Shown here piece after piece: positions 1-11,400 of a stretch of DNA of 64,000 nucleotides. Made by a program: the position numbers and the translations under genes. The stretch covers positions 1,364,001 through 1,428,000 of the forward strand of contig OY723255.1 in assembly GCA_963210315.1 (NCBI GenBank). The letters are read 5' to 3'. The stretch's first letter is position 1. Each line of letters starts with the position of its first letter. Source of the stretch: Rhynchopus euleeides. Taxonomy: Eukaryota; Euglenozoa; Diplonemea; Diplonemida; Diplonemidae. The notes under the pieces were generated by a model. It made no database searches. It saw nothing but the letters and a program-made list of their open reading frames with translations, and was not told the DNA's origin.

Positions 1-436
1 GGTGGGAAACAGGTGGGAGAGACCCACAAAAGTCATTTGGTGGTGTTTTGGGGGGTATTTTGGACCCAAAAATTGAAAAAATGGCCAAAATTTGGTTTTG
101 TGACAGAAAATCGGGGGCTATGCAGGGGCCTGGGGGGGGGGGGGGGGGCTACCACTTGAGGTACGACGTTTAAAAAACTTTAAATATTCACCTTTCTCTC
201 CTTCTCTCTTTCTGTCAATCATTTCTTTCTGCCCACCCCATCACCATCACCCCCCCCCCCCCCCCTCCCCCAATACCCCCCCCCCCCCCACATCACTTCC
301 TCTCTCCTTATTGCCTTCCAGCGGTTCAAAGAAGACACCAAACCGTCGTGTTGCTCGTGTTGCTCCCTCCTTCCCTCTTGTGGTTCACCCGGCTGCAAAC
401 TCTTTGTATTCTTATTAGGGGACTTCGCTCTGTGCC
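1..436. other. Low-complexity non-coding stretch
   Basis: No gene is recognised. The stretch holds long homopolymer G and C tracts near 129-148, 250-266 and 277-289, separated by pyrimidine-rich DNA (CTCTCT and TTTCT runs). It leads directly into the 128-bp satellite. The short open frames here have no recognisable domains. Confidence 0.6.
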
Positions 437-1781
437 CTTCTCTCTGTGTCGAAACTGTGCCAGCCTGTCTTTCTCTTTAGTGAGGCAGGTCGCTTTTCTG
501 CACTTCCGAGTGGAGGCCCCCAATAACACGGCAGTAGTGTGCGGCACAGCTCACTCAAGGGGGGCTTCGCTCTGTGTTGGAGCTGTGCCAGCCTGTCTTT
601 CTCTTTAGTGAGGCAGGTCGCTTTTCTGCACTTCCGAGTGGAGGCCCCCAATAACACGGCAGTAGTGTGCGGCACAGCTCACTCAAGGGGGGCTTCGCTC
701 TGTGTTGGAACTGTGCCAGCCTGTCTTTCTCTTGAGTGAGGCAGGTCGCTTTTCTGCACTTCCGAGTGGAGGCCCCCAATAACACGGCAGTAGTGTGCGG
801 CACAGCTCACTCAAGGGGGGCTTCGCTCTGTGTTGGAACTGTGCCAGCCTGTCTTTCTCTTTAGTGAGGCAGGTCGCTTTTCTGCACTTCCGAGTGGAGG
901 CCCCCAATAACACGGCAGTAGTGTGCGGCACAGCTCACTCAAGGGGGGCTTCTCTCTGTGTCGAAACTGTGCCAGCCTGTCTTTCTCTTTAGTGAGGCAG
1001 GTCGCTTTTCTGCACTTCCGAGTGGAGGCCCCCAATAACACGGCAGTAGTGTGCGGCACAGCTCACTCAAGGGGGGCTTCTCTCTGTGTCGAAACTGTGC
1101 CAGCCTGTCTTTCTCTTTAGTGAGGCAGGTCGCTTTTCTGCACTTCCGAGTGGAGGCCCCCAATAACACGGCAGTAGTGTGCGGCACAGCTCACTCAAGG
1201 GGGGCTTCGCTCTGTGTTGGAACTGTGCCAGCCTGTCTTTCTCTTTAGTGAGGCAGGTCGCTTTTCTGCACTTCCGAGTGGAGGCCCCCAATAACACGGC
1301 AGTAGTGTGCGGCACAGCTCACTCAAGGGGGGCTTCGCTCTGTGTTGGAACTGTGCCAGCCTGTCTTTCTCTTTAGTGAGGCAGGTCGCTTTTCTGCACT
1401 TCCGAGTGGAGGCCCCCAATAACACGGCAGTAGTGTGCGGCACAGCTCACTCAAGGGGGGCTTCGCTCTGTGTTGGAACTGTGCCAGCCTGTCTTTCTCT
1501 TGAGTGAGGCAGGTCGCTTTTCTGCACTTCCGAGTGGAGGCCCCCAATAACACGGCAGTAGTGTGCGGCACAGCTCACTCAAGGGGGGCTTCGCTCTGTG
1601 TTGGAACTGTGCCAGCCTGTCTTTCTCTTTAGTGAGGCAGGTCGCTTTTCTGCACTTCCGAGTGGAGGCCCCCAATAACACGGCAGTAGTGTGCGGCACA
1701 GCTCACTCAAGGGGGGCTTCGCTCTGTGTTGGAACTGTGCCAGCCTGTCTTTCTCTTTAGTGAGGCAGGTCGCTTTTCTGC
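437..1781. repeat. 128-bp tandem satellite, about 10.5 units
   Basis: The box GGCAGGTCGCTTTTCTGCAC recurs at an exact 128-bp spacing eleven times, from about 485 to 1765. Units differ at a few positions only: CTTTAG/CTTGAG, and GCTCTGTGTTGGA against TCTCTGTGTCGAA. Overlapping 65-82-codon open frames on both strands recur with the same period. 128 is not a multiple of 3, so these frames are a by-product of stop-poor repeats rather than protein genes. The array ends where CTGCAC is followed by a diverged CTCTGAGCG. Confidence 0.95.
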
Positions 1782-2740
1782 ACCTCTGAGCGGGGGCTCT
1801 CAACATCCAAGATTCAATCAACAGAAAGGAAGAGAGGGCTTCGGGATATACTCGTCGGTTCGCGATAGAAACACCCAGTTGTGAGCACAGACTCTCTCCA
1901 AACAGACCAAAAAGGCTCATCATTTTTTGTTTGTGCGGTGGTTCGCTACTTTGTGCGGAAGGGGGGGGGGGGGGTCGGGTGCATGAACCACATTGCGCTG
2001 TCAACAGTCTTCTTTGCTCGAGAATGGGAGCCTGGCAAACGCAAGATAAAATCGGGGGTTGTGCTCGGAACACGGCCCAAAAATATCGTTTCAAAATGCA
2101 TCCGCATTGGGGCGCCCTCAGGCCCTTCCGCTCTGCAGCCAAACCAAGGTGACCCGAAGGTGACCTGACACAATCCCCATTGCAAGTGACGCAGTGCTGA
2201 CACGCAGCGTGCCATAGGGCGAATAGCTCCACCCCCTTTGTATCTCCTCCCCATTGCATGGATCCGTGCACTGGCCAGGGGAAAGCAGACCAATCTTTTG
2301 CCACCTCTCCAGTACCTTTTCTGTTGTTCCTTCAAAAGGGTTCCCAAAAAAAATGGGGGGGCCGGTGTGGGAGGGTTTACACCGCCATCGCCGCCCCCTG
2401 CTCCACAAACGCGCAGCCTCCCCCGTCCCAACACAAGCCGCATTGGTGAGCTCGTGACCTTCCTTGCCATGCCGCAACCACCGTTGGGCATGACTGGCTG
2501 TGCAGTGAGCCAAGGGTGTGCTGTTGGGGAGGGAGGAGGGGTGTGGGTTTTTTGTGCAATGCCTTTTCTTCTGTTATTGTCTGTTCGTGGCGTCGCCGAA
2601 CCAACTCAGGAAGCTGTATTTTGTTTTGTGCCCACACACACCCAAGCTTGGCTCTTTCGGCTTAACAAGCTTTGCTCGCCGCAGCTGAAAGGGCCAAAGC
2701 GGAAACGAGTCATGTTCTGAGAGAGCAACACAAAAATTAT
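1782..2740. other. Region without recognisable gene
   Basis: I see no conserved domain on either strand. Open frames up to 241 codons on the minus strand are partly satellite sequence at their 3' end and otherwise lack any motif. There is a G tract near 1960-1974. Confidence 0.5.
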
Positions 2741-2744
2741 TTAA

Positions 2745-4166
2745 CCCTTTCCAGTCTAGGCACCCCTGACTTATTTTCTGTTTTTGGGACTTTTCTCACA
2801 CAACCGGAGGCGGCATTTCTGTAATTTTTCCCCCCGAAGACTGGGTATTCTGGTCTATTTTGACTCGCGGAATCCACCATCGCAAGAATTTTTGAAAAAA
2901 ACCGAGCAGAAAATTCCTCAAATGGCCATCCTTTGTGCACCCCCAAGTTAGTCCCTTTTCCCACCGAAAATCGGGGTGTGGGAAGTTCTTCTTGAAGGAA
3001 TCCGAGGCGATGGTGAGGAGTGGTGGGAACAGATGATATCTGTGACAGAATGAGCCCAGCGGATTTCGAGATAAAAAAATTGACCATTTTGGTGGAGTAG
3101 AAGACCTCTCGGAATTGCAGGCCCTGCGGACCCTGCCTGATCAAGTCCCCTCTGTGGGGGGCTATGGGGGACATTCGAAGGGTGCACGAGACTGAACGGC
3201 CTTGCGGGCGAGTTCTCGGATTCCTCCTCATCAGTCCCAGGGTGCTCTGGGGTATTTTGAACAGCGGAACCCACGATCGCAAGAGATTCTGACGAACACT
3301 GTGCAGAACATCCCTGAAATGGGGCTCCTTTGTGTGCCCCCCAAGGGTTCCCGATGTCCCCTGAAGATCGGGGTGTCGTATGGGTTTCCCCCAGGGAAAA
3401 ACGCTGTGTCGTGGTGAATGCTGGCGCAATATCGTGCAATATGCGACAGAATGAGCCCAGGGGAATTCGAGATCAAAAAAATCGGTCAATTTGGTGGAGT
3501 AGGATCCCCCTGAGTGCCACTAGCAATATGACGTCCTGCTCGGCCATCATGTTCAAATACCTCACGGGGGTATGTGGGAGGCTGAGGGGCCTTGCAGACA
3601 GTCCTCCGATTCCTGCTCGTCAGTCCCACACATACTCCCAGATATTTTGAACAGCGGAATCCACCATCGCAAGAGATGTTGAAAAAGAACGAGCAGAAAA
3701 TTCATGAAATGGGGCTCCATTGCGCACCCCTCAAACATACCCGAGGCTCTCTCAAAATCGGGGGTGCTTGGGAGCTTCCCCTGGGCAATGCTGTATAGGA
3801 CCCGATGGTAGCGAATATTGTCGTAACCCATGCAACATGTAACAGAACCAGCACAGCAGAGTTCAAGATAACAAAAATGGATCAATTTGGTGGAGTAGAA
3901 CACCACCAGAAGCCCGATCCCAATTGGAGGCCGTATTGGGTCATAATAGGTGGAAAATCGACCACAAAAACGACTTTTTTCGCTATTCTCTATTGGGAGT
4001 AACATATTTTCTACTCCACCAAATTTGAAAATTTTTGTTGTCTTGAACAGGGCTGCTCTCAAACATTTCGAGATCACAAAGATCGGTCAAAAATTCGAAA
4101 AATAATTTTCTTTACTCATGGATGCTGAGATATGTGTCCATATATGGTCACCCCGCTGGTAAAGGG
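2745..4166. mobile_element. TTAA-flanked non-autonomous element, piggyBac type
   Basis: The element is bounded by TTAA at 2741-2744 and 4167-4170. Its ends begin CCCTTTCCAG on the left and, reading inward from the right, CCCTTTACCAG. A TTAA duplication plus CCCTTT termini is the signature of the piggyBac superfamily. No transposase is present. The interior consists of about three diverged direct repeats of roughly 390 bp, each carrying an ATCGCAAGA box and a TTTGGTGGAGTAG box (near 2880-3110, 3270-3510, 3665-3905). The long minus-strand frames here follow these repeats and show no domain. Confidence 0.75.
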
Positions 4167-4170
4167 TTAA

Positions 4171-5203
4171 ATACCGCCTCACAACACTCCGGGAACCACT
4201 CGGGCCTGTTTGGGCTGCCCTGCCTGGAGAGGCTATCTTGGCAGCTTGTATTTCATTGCAAGGAGGATGCGGGTAGGGTGCGGGGGGATCGAATCGTGTT
4301 AACTTACGGCGAGCTTCTTCGGAAGTCGTCAGTGGAGGGATGACGAGGGCGGCTTGCCGCCACACAATACACGCACACGCAGCTCTTTTTGTGTCCCTGC
4401 CGATGCACACACACCAACAACGCTTTAATGCCGGCACCGTCGTTTATTATGCTCGTTACGAGCGACGAAGCGCAGCCAAGTCGTGAAATAACGAAGGGAA
4501 TCGCACGACTGAAGCTTTTGGATTATCACAATATCATCCGTGGGTTAGGCCCCGACCTGGTCTTCGCTGCCGCACTGCTGGAAATGGTGCGTTTTTGGCG
4601 CATTCCCTCCTATTTAGTATAGGTGAAAGCCGCCGGGACTTTGCCAAAAAAAAACCCTTGCTGGTGGCGAAGATCCCCACAGCCCAACAGGGCCTCTTTT
4701 GGATTAGCACCTCCATGCCACTTCACAGGGGCCTCACACAGCCTTGATGCAGGGAGTGCTGCGCTCGACAAAATAACAGTAGTCCGAAGGAAGCAGTGCG
4801 AAGGCGGGGGGTGCCTGCTGTGTGTTCATCACGTCACGTGGGTGCCGAGGAACGAAACCTACTTCTCTTTCACCCCCTTTCGTCCCCCCCCACCCCACCC
4901 CACCCCACCCCTCCCACAAACCTGTCCTCCCCTCGGCATACCCCCTCAGTGACTGACTGACTAGTGTGCCCGTCCTCCCCTCCCCCACTTGTGCACTACA
5001 CGGCGGCCACTACACGGCGGCCGATGTAGCAGCTGCTCCCTCGTGTGGGAGGAATACCCGGGTTACCAAGCTGGTATGGTTGCCAAGCCCCACACCCGTT
5101 TTTTTTGAAATTGACTGACATAGCCCCCCCCCCCCCCCCCTGACGCCACAAGGGTGATCGTTCTTGTGATCCCTTCTGCTTCTATTTCACTACCCCCCCC
5201 CCC
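4171..5203. other. Region without recognisable gene
   Basis: No domain is recognised. It includes C-rich tracts at about 4887-4915, 5126-5141 and 5192-5206. A short motif near 5150-5193 (GGGTGATCG...TTTCACTA) recurs near 13236-13284 and 23003-23053, suggesting a small dispersed repeat of about 50 bp. Confidence 0.5.
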
Positions 5204-5211
5204 CCCTAGGG

Positions 5212-5993
5212 CAGTGATAGAAAATACGTAAAAAACGTTCAACGTATTTGAACGTTCAACGTATTTTTAAAAAAATGCGTCGAAGTTGAACGTTTTTTTG
5301 GCTTTTGAGCGTTTTCACCCACTGGGTGCACTCTCCACATGAAACCCCCCCTAGCAGTAGGGGGTGGGCCCCTGCACACACTAAAGGGGACACCTGTGGG
5401 ATGGAGAGTGTCACGCGTGGCGAAAAGTCGGTGAAAAAGAGGTTCTGTAGTCCGAGAAGGGGCGGGTCCCGGAAAGGGGTGGTCGGTACCCCCCCTTTTC
5501 AGGGTTGAACTCCGGAAAAGCGGGGGTACCAACCCCCTCTCGACCTATCTCCCAGTTTTACCCCACTCGACCGGCTGGAGTCCGTCGTGTAGAGGAAGTG
5601 GATGGCCGAACGTGAGCTGGCCGAACCTGAGCTACGGGTACAGGACGTATGGGGTATCCCGCATGGGAGAACCGGATGGCATATCCCACCGGCAGGGGTT
5701 CACCTCAACTGCACCAGCCCGCTTCATGGAGCAAAGGACAAGGGATATGTTGTCGACTGCATCGCGACTGGAGCGCGCGAAGCAAGTCGCTGTAAAATCG
5801 TGCTCCAAGGACGTCTTCCGCACGGTTGTCGTTGGTGCCACCAACTCGCCCTTGCTCTGCTTGAGGAAAGGCGGGTTTGTGACTGGTGGCCCCTGCAGAC
5901 GGTAGGCAATGTGAGAAACGTTCAAATACGCTGAACGTTCAACGTATTTTTAAAATCGGGATTCTGAAAAATACGCGTATTTTGCCTTCACTG
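5212..5993. mobile_element. hAT-type MITE, copy 1
   Basis: The ends are CAGTGATAG...AAAATACG on the left and, read inward, CAGTGAAGGCAAAATACG on the right. They are flanked by an 8-bp direct repeat CCCTAGGG (5204-5211 and 5994-6001). An 8-bp duplication and CAGTG ends fit the hAT superfamily. The subterminal regions carry repeated AACGTTCAACGTATTT. No transposase is encoded. The interior open frames are shared with copy 2 but match no family I recognise. Confidence 0.8.
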
Positions 5994-6278
5994 CCCTAGG
6001 GGGGGTCATAAGCCCGTACAAAACCAAAATTTTCGACATACCATCAGAGCCGCCCTAATACCTGATCTGACCCGAAAATCCGACCCATACCCCCCCGGAA
6101 ACTGTCTGGGGCCCACTTGTGACACCTGATACGCACTTTTGTGATGATTTTTTGGGGTCCTAAAAAATGTACCTCAGTTTCGTACCTTGCCTTTGTACCT
6201 GAACCACTCCCGACCGCATTATTTCGTTCTTTGCAAGGGAAGGGTGTCACTACGCTCACTCAGCACGCCGAGCAACAC

Positions 6279-6560
6279 ATGCCGCGTGCCCAGGGCCTCG
6301 CAGAGGTGTCAGATGCTGCTGCAGAGGAGTACCTTGCTCGAAAGACGCTCGCCAAACGGGAGATGTGCGGGGTCTCGGCAGAGAGCGTTGTGGCAGACCT
6401 GCGTAAAAAGAAAACGGCACACGACATCGGTGAGGCGACATTATTTCGGGCGCTCCGTCGGGCTGGGTACATAGGAGAGCGAGTGGGACGTGGTGACGAC
6501 AGATATATGCAGTGGTGCATCAACTGCACGCACGTGCGGGAAAGCGGCGTTCCTTGCTAG
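6279..6560 (+). CDS. Helix-turn-helix protein of the TA element, copy 1
   Basis: About 93 residues from an ATG at 6279. The middle region has an alternating basic/hydrophobic pattern ending in ATLFRALRRAGYIGERVGRG, which resembles the recognition helix and wing of Tc1/paired-type transposase DNA-binding domains. A second copy with few substitutions occurs in opposite orientation at 12432-12752. Further open stretches downstream in the element encode a charged, coiled-coil-like segment (YRKYEALRARHHRLQERTRG) and a basic tail ending KRQRTK near 7290; whether they belong to one spliced product is unknown. No catalytic domain is seen. The role as an element DNA-binding protein is inferred. Confidence 0.45.
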   Translation: MPRAQGLAEVSDAAAEEYLARKTLAKREMCGVSAESVVADLRKKKTAHDIGEATLFRALRRAGYIGERVGRGDDRYMQWCINCTHVRESGVPC

Positions 6561-6796
6561 CCAAGAAAGATGTCACCTGCACTCCTACTCCTCCCACTCG
6601 TCCTGCTCCTACCCCCACACCAACTGATGTGGGCAGTGAGAGTGATGGCAGCTCCAGAGCAGCAGATGATCTAGGAAGCAATGAGCGGGTCAGCCGGGCA
6701 GACTACCCCAGTCTGTACCGGAAGTACGAAGCGTTGCGGGCCCGCCACCACCGCCTCCAGGAGAGGACCCGAGGGTTGAGAGTAGGGTTGTACAAC

Positions 6797-6829
6797 GCCA
6801 GGGGAGGGTATTCCCCTGGCGTTGAGACA
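6797..6829. other. Conserved hairpin inside the TA element
   Basis: CAACGCCAGGGGA and its reverse complement flank a 6-base loop. The copy at 12237-12269 keeps both 13-base arms while the loop differs by one base in the same orientation. The hairpin also lies in an open frame (YNARGGYSPGVE), so protein constraint is an alternative explanation. Confidence 0.5.
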
Positions 6830-7026
6830 TCCCTGGCGACCTTGCGGTCGCACTGTGTGGGGGCTGAGTCGGCAGGCAGATGCCGATCCAATGACCTTGT
6901 TGAGTCCCCACATGGTACACTCTCATACGTGTTGTCGAGACTGCGTGGTGTGCATATCCTGCGGGGCGCAAATTACACAGCACAATCATAACCACTTCGG
7001 CTCTCAGGGCGTACAATATCCCAATC

Positions 7027-7296
7027 GTGCCTTCACAGGCTAAGATCGACGAAGCAAAAGCATCTACAACGCTGCCTACTAATGCCGATGCAGCCTCCCA
7101 GGCGTACGAAGTACTCACAATGACCCATATGCGATCGAAGTACTACACCCAGAAGGTGGCTGAACTCATTCTGCTGACGCAACAACACAACATTCCCACT
7201 AATCAGGTCAAGAAAGACCTTGCCGAGGCACTGGGGAAGGCAACATGCGTGCCACCTGAGCCAGAACCACCGCAGAAAAGGCAAAGAACGAAATAA
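7027..7296 (+). CDS. Small basic-tailed protein in TA element, copy 1
   Basis: Open frame of 89 residues ending just inside the right inverted repeat. It includes a helical stretch (TQKVAELILLTQQHNIPTNQ) and ends in PQKRQRTK, a possible nuclear localisation signal. A matching stretch exists at the left end of copy 2 (minus strand, about 11970-12118). It may be the C-terminal part of the element protein that starts near 6279. I recognise no family. Confidence 0.3.
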   Translation: MPSQAKIDEAKASTTLPTNADAASQAYEVLTMTHMRSKYYTQKVAELILLTQQHNIPTNQVKKDLAEALGKATCVPPEPEPPQKRQRTK

Positions 7297-7550
7297 TGCG
7301 GTCGGGAGTGGTTCAGGTACAAAGGCAAGGTACGAAACTGAGGTACATTTTTTAGGACCCCAAAAAATCATCACAAAAGTGCGTATCAGGTGTCACAAGT
7401 GGGCCCCAGACAGTTTCCGGGGGGGTATGGGTCGGATTTTCGGGTCAGATCAGGTATTAGGGCGGTTCTGATGGTATGTTGAAAATTTTGGTTTTCGTAC
7501 GTTTTTAGGGGGGCTTATGACCCCCCCTACCCCCCCCCCCCCCCCTAGGG

Positions 7551-8399
7551 CAGTGATAGAAAATACGTAAAAAACGTTCAACGTATTTTTAAAAAAATGC
7601 GTCGAAGGGGGCCCTCGCTACGAGTCACTGTGAGTCACGAGTCGTCATTTGTCAGCCAAACATGGCTGATTTCTCACTTTTTCTCACTCAGTCACACTTG
7701 GTAGCGAGGGCCCCCGAAGTTGAACGTTTTTTTGGCTTTTGAGCGTTTTCACCCACTGGGTGCACTCTCCACATGAAATCCCCCCTAGCAGTAGGGGGTG
7801 GGCCCCCTGCACACACTAAAGGGGACACCTGTGGGATGGAGAGTGTCACGCGTGGCGAAAAGTCGGTGAAAAAGGGGTTCTATAGTCCGAGAAGGGGCGG
7901 GACCCGGAAAGGGGTGGTTGGTACACCCTCTTTTCAGGGTTGAACTCCGGAAAAGCGGGGGTACCAACCCCCTCTCGACCTATCTCCCAGTTTTACCCCA
8001 CTCGACCGGCTGGAGTCCGTCGTGTAGAGGAAGTGGATGGCCGAACCTGAGCTACGGGTACAGACGTATGGGATATCACGCATGGGAGAACCGGATGGCA
8101 TATCCCACCGGCAGGGGTTCACCTCAACTGCACCAGCCCGCTTCATGGAGCAAAGGACAATGGATATGTTGTCGACTGCATCGCGAAGCAAGTCGCTGTA
8201 AAATCGTGCTCCAAGGACGTCTTCTGCACGGTTGTCGTTGGTGCCACCAACTCGCCCTTGCTCTGCTTGAGGAAAGGCGGGTTTGTGACTGGTGGCCCCT
8301 GCAGACGGTAGGCAATGTGAGAAACGTTCAAATACGCTGAACGTTCAACGTATTTTTAAAATCGGGATTCTGAAAAATACGCGTATTTTGCCTTCACTG
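7551..8399. mobile_element. hAT-type MITE, copy 2
   Basis: This is a second copy of the element at 5212-5993, with the same CAGTGATAG start and TTCACTG end. The 8-bp CCCTAGGG lies on the left (7543-7550); on the right only CCCTAGG remains because the larger hAT-like element abuts it. It differs from copy 1 by a MITE insertion at 7607-7715 and a 13-bp deletion between GCGA direct repeats near 8184. Confidence 0.8.
7607..7715. mobile_element. GGGGGCCCTCGCTAC MITE (family M1), nested
   Basis: A 109-bp element with ends GGGGGCCCTCGCTAC and GTAGCGAGGGCCCCC, flanked by GAA (7604-7606, 7716-7718). The uninterrupted sequence GTCGAAGTTGAACG in MITE copy 1 near 5289 is the empty site, so a 3-bp duplication is certain. 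Confidence 0.9.
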
Positions 8400-8406
8400 C
8401 CCTAGG

Positions 8407-11400
8407 CATACAGTGCAAACGATAATTATTATCGCACATATACCAGATACGATAATTTTCGGAAAATTATCGCATACGATAATTTATTATCGCATACGAT
8501 AATCCATTATCGTATGATGCGATAATCCCATTATCGTATACGAACGGATACGATAATTATTATCGTATATTATCGCATACGATAATCCCATTATCGTATG
8601 TTATCGCATACGATAATAATTATCGTATCCGGTCGTATACGATAATGGGATTATCGTATGCGATACTTACTGGGTTGCACTATTCTTGAACACCACTGCC
8701 CTCGTCAGATTCCTTCACATACTCGTCCGTCATCAGGATTCATCGCCCCCCCCCCCCCCCCCAGTCCCTTCAACACCCTCGATGTCATCAGACATCGAGA
8801 CAGAATTCGTCATCCCCCCCCCCCACCCGCCCACCGAACAGCACAGGAACCACATCACGGACAGACGACCTGGCACGCCGCCCCCCCCCCCCCATCCCCC
8901 CTTCTAAATGATATCCATCTCAGTCTCGGATTCGTCCTCCTCAGAGGAATCATCAGAGACATAGTCCCTTTCGAGGGCTTCTGCGAACCGGTTGCTCTTG
9001 TCGAAGTAGCCGAGGAGGTCGCCGTTCCGCTGCAAGAACAGACGATCCGCGTAGGTCTTCGTCGAGATGTTCGACCCCCGCTTGGACTTGCGGGACTCTG
9101 CCGTCGAAAACACACTGTCGACCTGTGTGACCGACACAGGCGTGCGGAGCCAAGCCACCACATGTGGCGCCAGGATGGGGAACAGCTTCCTCCCCTTCTC
9201 CAGCCAGAACGCAATCGGGGTGTCGGTCTGCAGGGATTCGGCAGGGGCATTGAGGTACTGTGTGAACTCCGCCCAGCACTCGTCGTCAGCAAGGGCATGG
9301 AAATCCACGGCCCACACCAGCTGGTTTGTGATGTCGGGGAAGTCGTCGAAGTCAGCCATCAGCACGGTTTCCGGGTCGAAGATGAGCGCCATCTCGAACC
9401 TCGCCTTCGACGGCCAAGACTCCCAGGCATCCTTCAGCAAGGTGCGGATAGGAGCAGGATAACTGGTGTTCGTCACCACCTTCTGGTACTCCTCCGTGAT
9501 AGTCCGCACTTTGATGTGCCCCAGACGGGCTTCCGGGTTCTGCACCCATCGCACGAGCCACAGCACCGGCTCCACCATCTCAGCCACAGCCACCGTCTCG
9601 CTGACGTGCTCTTCCCATGTTCCCTTCTGGATGTGCTCAGAGAGCTGCCTGAGAGTGAGTGGCTTCTTCTTCCTCGCCATCTCCACGCTGACGAACTGCA
9701 GCAGCATCGCACACCGGGTCTGCAGGTGGACTGTCAGGTCGAACATCGCTGCCCATCGAGTGTCCGAAGTAGAGGCGGGTTGCTGAGGGCTGGACACCTC
9801 CACATTGGCGGCGTGGGTGTCGTCTGTTTCCGCCACAAAGGCGGCAGCCCGCTCCAGCACCACCGCATCGGTATCTGTGACGTTCACGGATGGGAGAAGC
9901 TTGCGGAGCGCACGCACCGCTCCGCGGTCGAGAGCGGTGCGCACACGCAAATGAGTGTCACGGATGTTCGTTGCAGCATCATGCATCCTCTCCGCCCCCT
10001 GTGCCTGAAACTTCTTCCAACGGTGCCGGCGCGACTTGCACCCGAAGAACTGCGACACCAGCGTGCAGAAGGCATACGCCCGGGGGTATGACTGGCGCAC
10101 TGCTCGCTTCAACGCTGCGTTGAGGTGGTGGCCCAGGCAGTAGATGCCCTCCTCCTTCTTGTCGCCAAACGCCTTGACGTTCACCGACCCGAAGTCAGCG
10201 ACAACTGTACTGCGGGTAATGCCGTACAGTTCCCGCACCTCGTCAAGCACATCCCCGACGTCCTCTGCGTTGTGCACCTCGCCGTCACCACGCACTTTCG
10301 ACAGGAGGAGCACTCCCCTGCCTCCCACGTAGGCGACGACCGACATGATGGCAAAGCCAAGATGCCGCAGGCCTGTTCCATCAACGCCCAACGCCACCGG
10401 CCGGCCGGTGATGCAGTCGCGGATCTTCTTCTGGATCTCCGCGACGAACAGCGGGGCCTTGCCCAGCAGCGTCCGGGGCTTCGGCAGAGGGGTGGTCATC
10501 GGCAGCGCAAGGATAGACGCCTGGTGAGGCGTGATCCCCGCAATCACAAGGGCAAGTGCCCATGCCTTTTGAAATGATGCGGTGGTCGTGGGATCGCTCT
10601 TCGTGGTTGAAACACAGGGGGCCGCCTGCACTGGCGCTTCCTTCGATGTGGTCTGGTGCGCCTTCGTGTCGGTCACGTGTTTCTTTGCCACTGTCGATTC
10701 AGCATGCTTTACGACGATGCTACAGAGGTTGCACCACAGGACTTCGTCCGATAATGTCCGGGGGGGGTTTGCATCAAGCAGCATGGTGCGAGTTTCGAAC
10801 GGGAGGTCCTCCACCGACTTGATCGTGTAGGCCGCAGCAACTGTGGCGTCGTACCTCGCCAGTTGCTGCAGCCGCTGCCTGGCTGTTACCAAGGAGATCC
10901 TCTTCTTGGCAGCAGCCTCGTCTGCGGCTTCCTCCACCGTTTTTCTGAGTTTTATCGTGTCCAGGCGTTTCTGCGCGCTCTCCGATTTTCCCGCGGGCTT
11001 TGGTGCTGTCTTCTTGGGGGCTGGCTTCTTCGCTGCTGGCTTCTTTGGGGGTGGCTTTTTCACGGCCGCCTTTTTCGCTGAGGGCTTCTTGTCCTTCCCC
11101 CCCGTGACGCGACGGCGTTTCTGGTCCGGCTCGTCCTCATCACTGCCCTCTTCCTCGTCATCGCCGTCATCATCTTCCTCTGCGTCATCCTCCGTTGTTG
11201 TGTCGTCTTTTATCCTACGACGACGAGACATTTTTTGATCCCTGGTGTTTCCTGTGGAGGGTGATGGCGATGCAGTCACAACATAGCGATAGACACACGG
11301 GTCGAGAGCGCACACGCAAATGAGTGTCACGGATGTGCGTGGCAGTATCCTGTAACCTCTCCGCCCCCCTGTGCCTGAAACTTCTTCCAACGGTGCCAGC

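Larger units (their letters stand above)
5999..7527 (+). mobile_element. TA-flanked long-TIR element, copy 1
   Basis: It is bounded by TA (5997-5998 and 7528-7529) and by seven G/C bases followed by TCATAAG at each end. The terminal inverted repeats are about 240 bp long and nearly identical. TA duplication suggests the Tc1/mariner/pogo group. The left TA lies inside the CCCTAGGG duplication of the adjacent hAT MITE. The interior encodes a small helix-turn-helix protein but shows no DDE catalytic domain, so the copy is probably non-autonomous. Confidence 0.75.

Noticed and set aside
415-2304. Many 65-241-codon frames on both strands across the 128-bp satellite
   Set aside because: They repeat with the satellite period, exist in both strands and show no domain.
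8658-10091. 477-codon plus-strand frame
   Set aside because: It is antisense to the hAT transposase, which has recognisable motifs in the minus strand.
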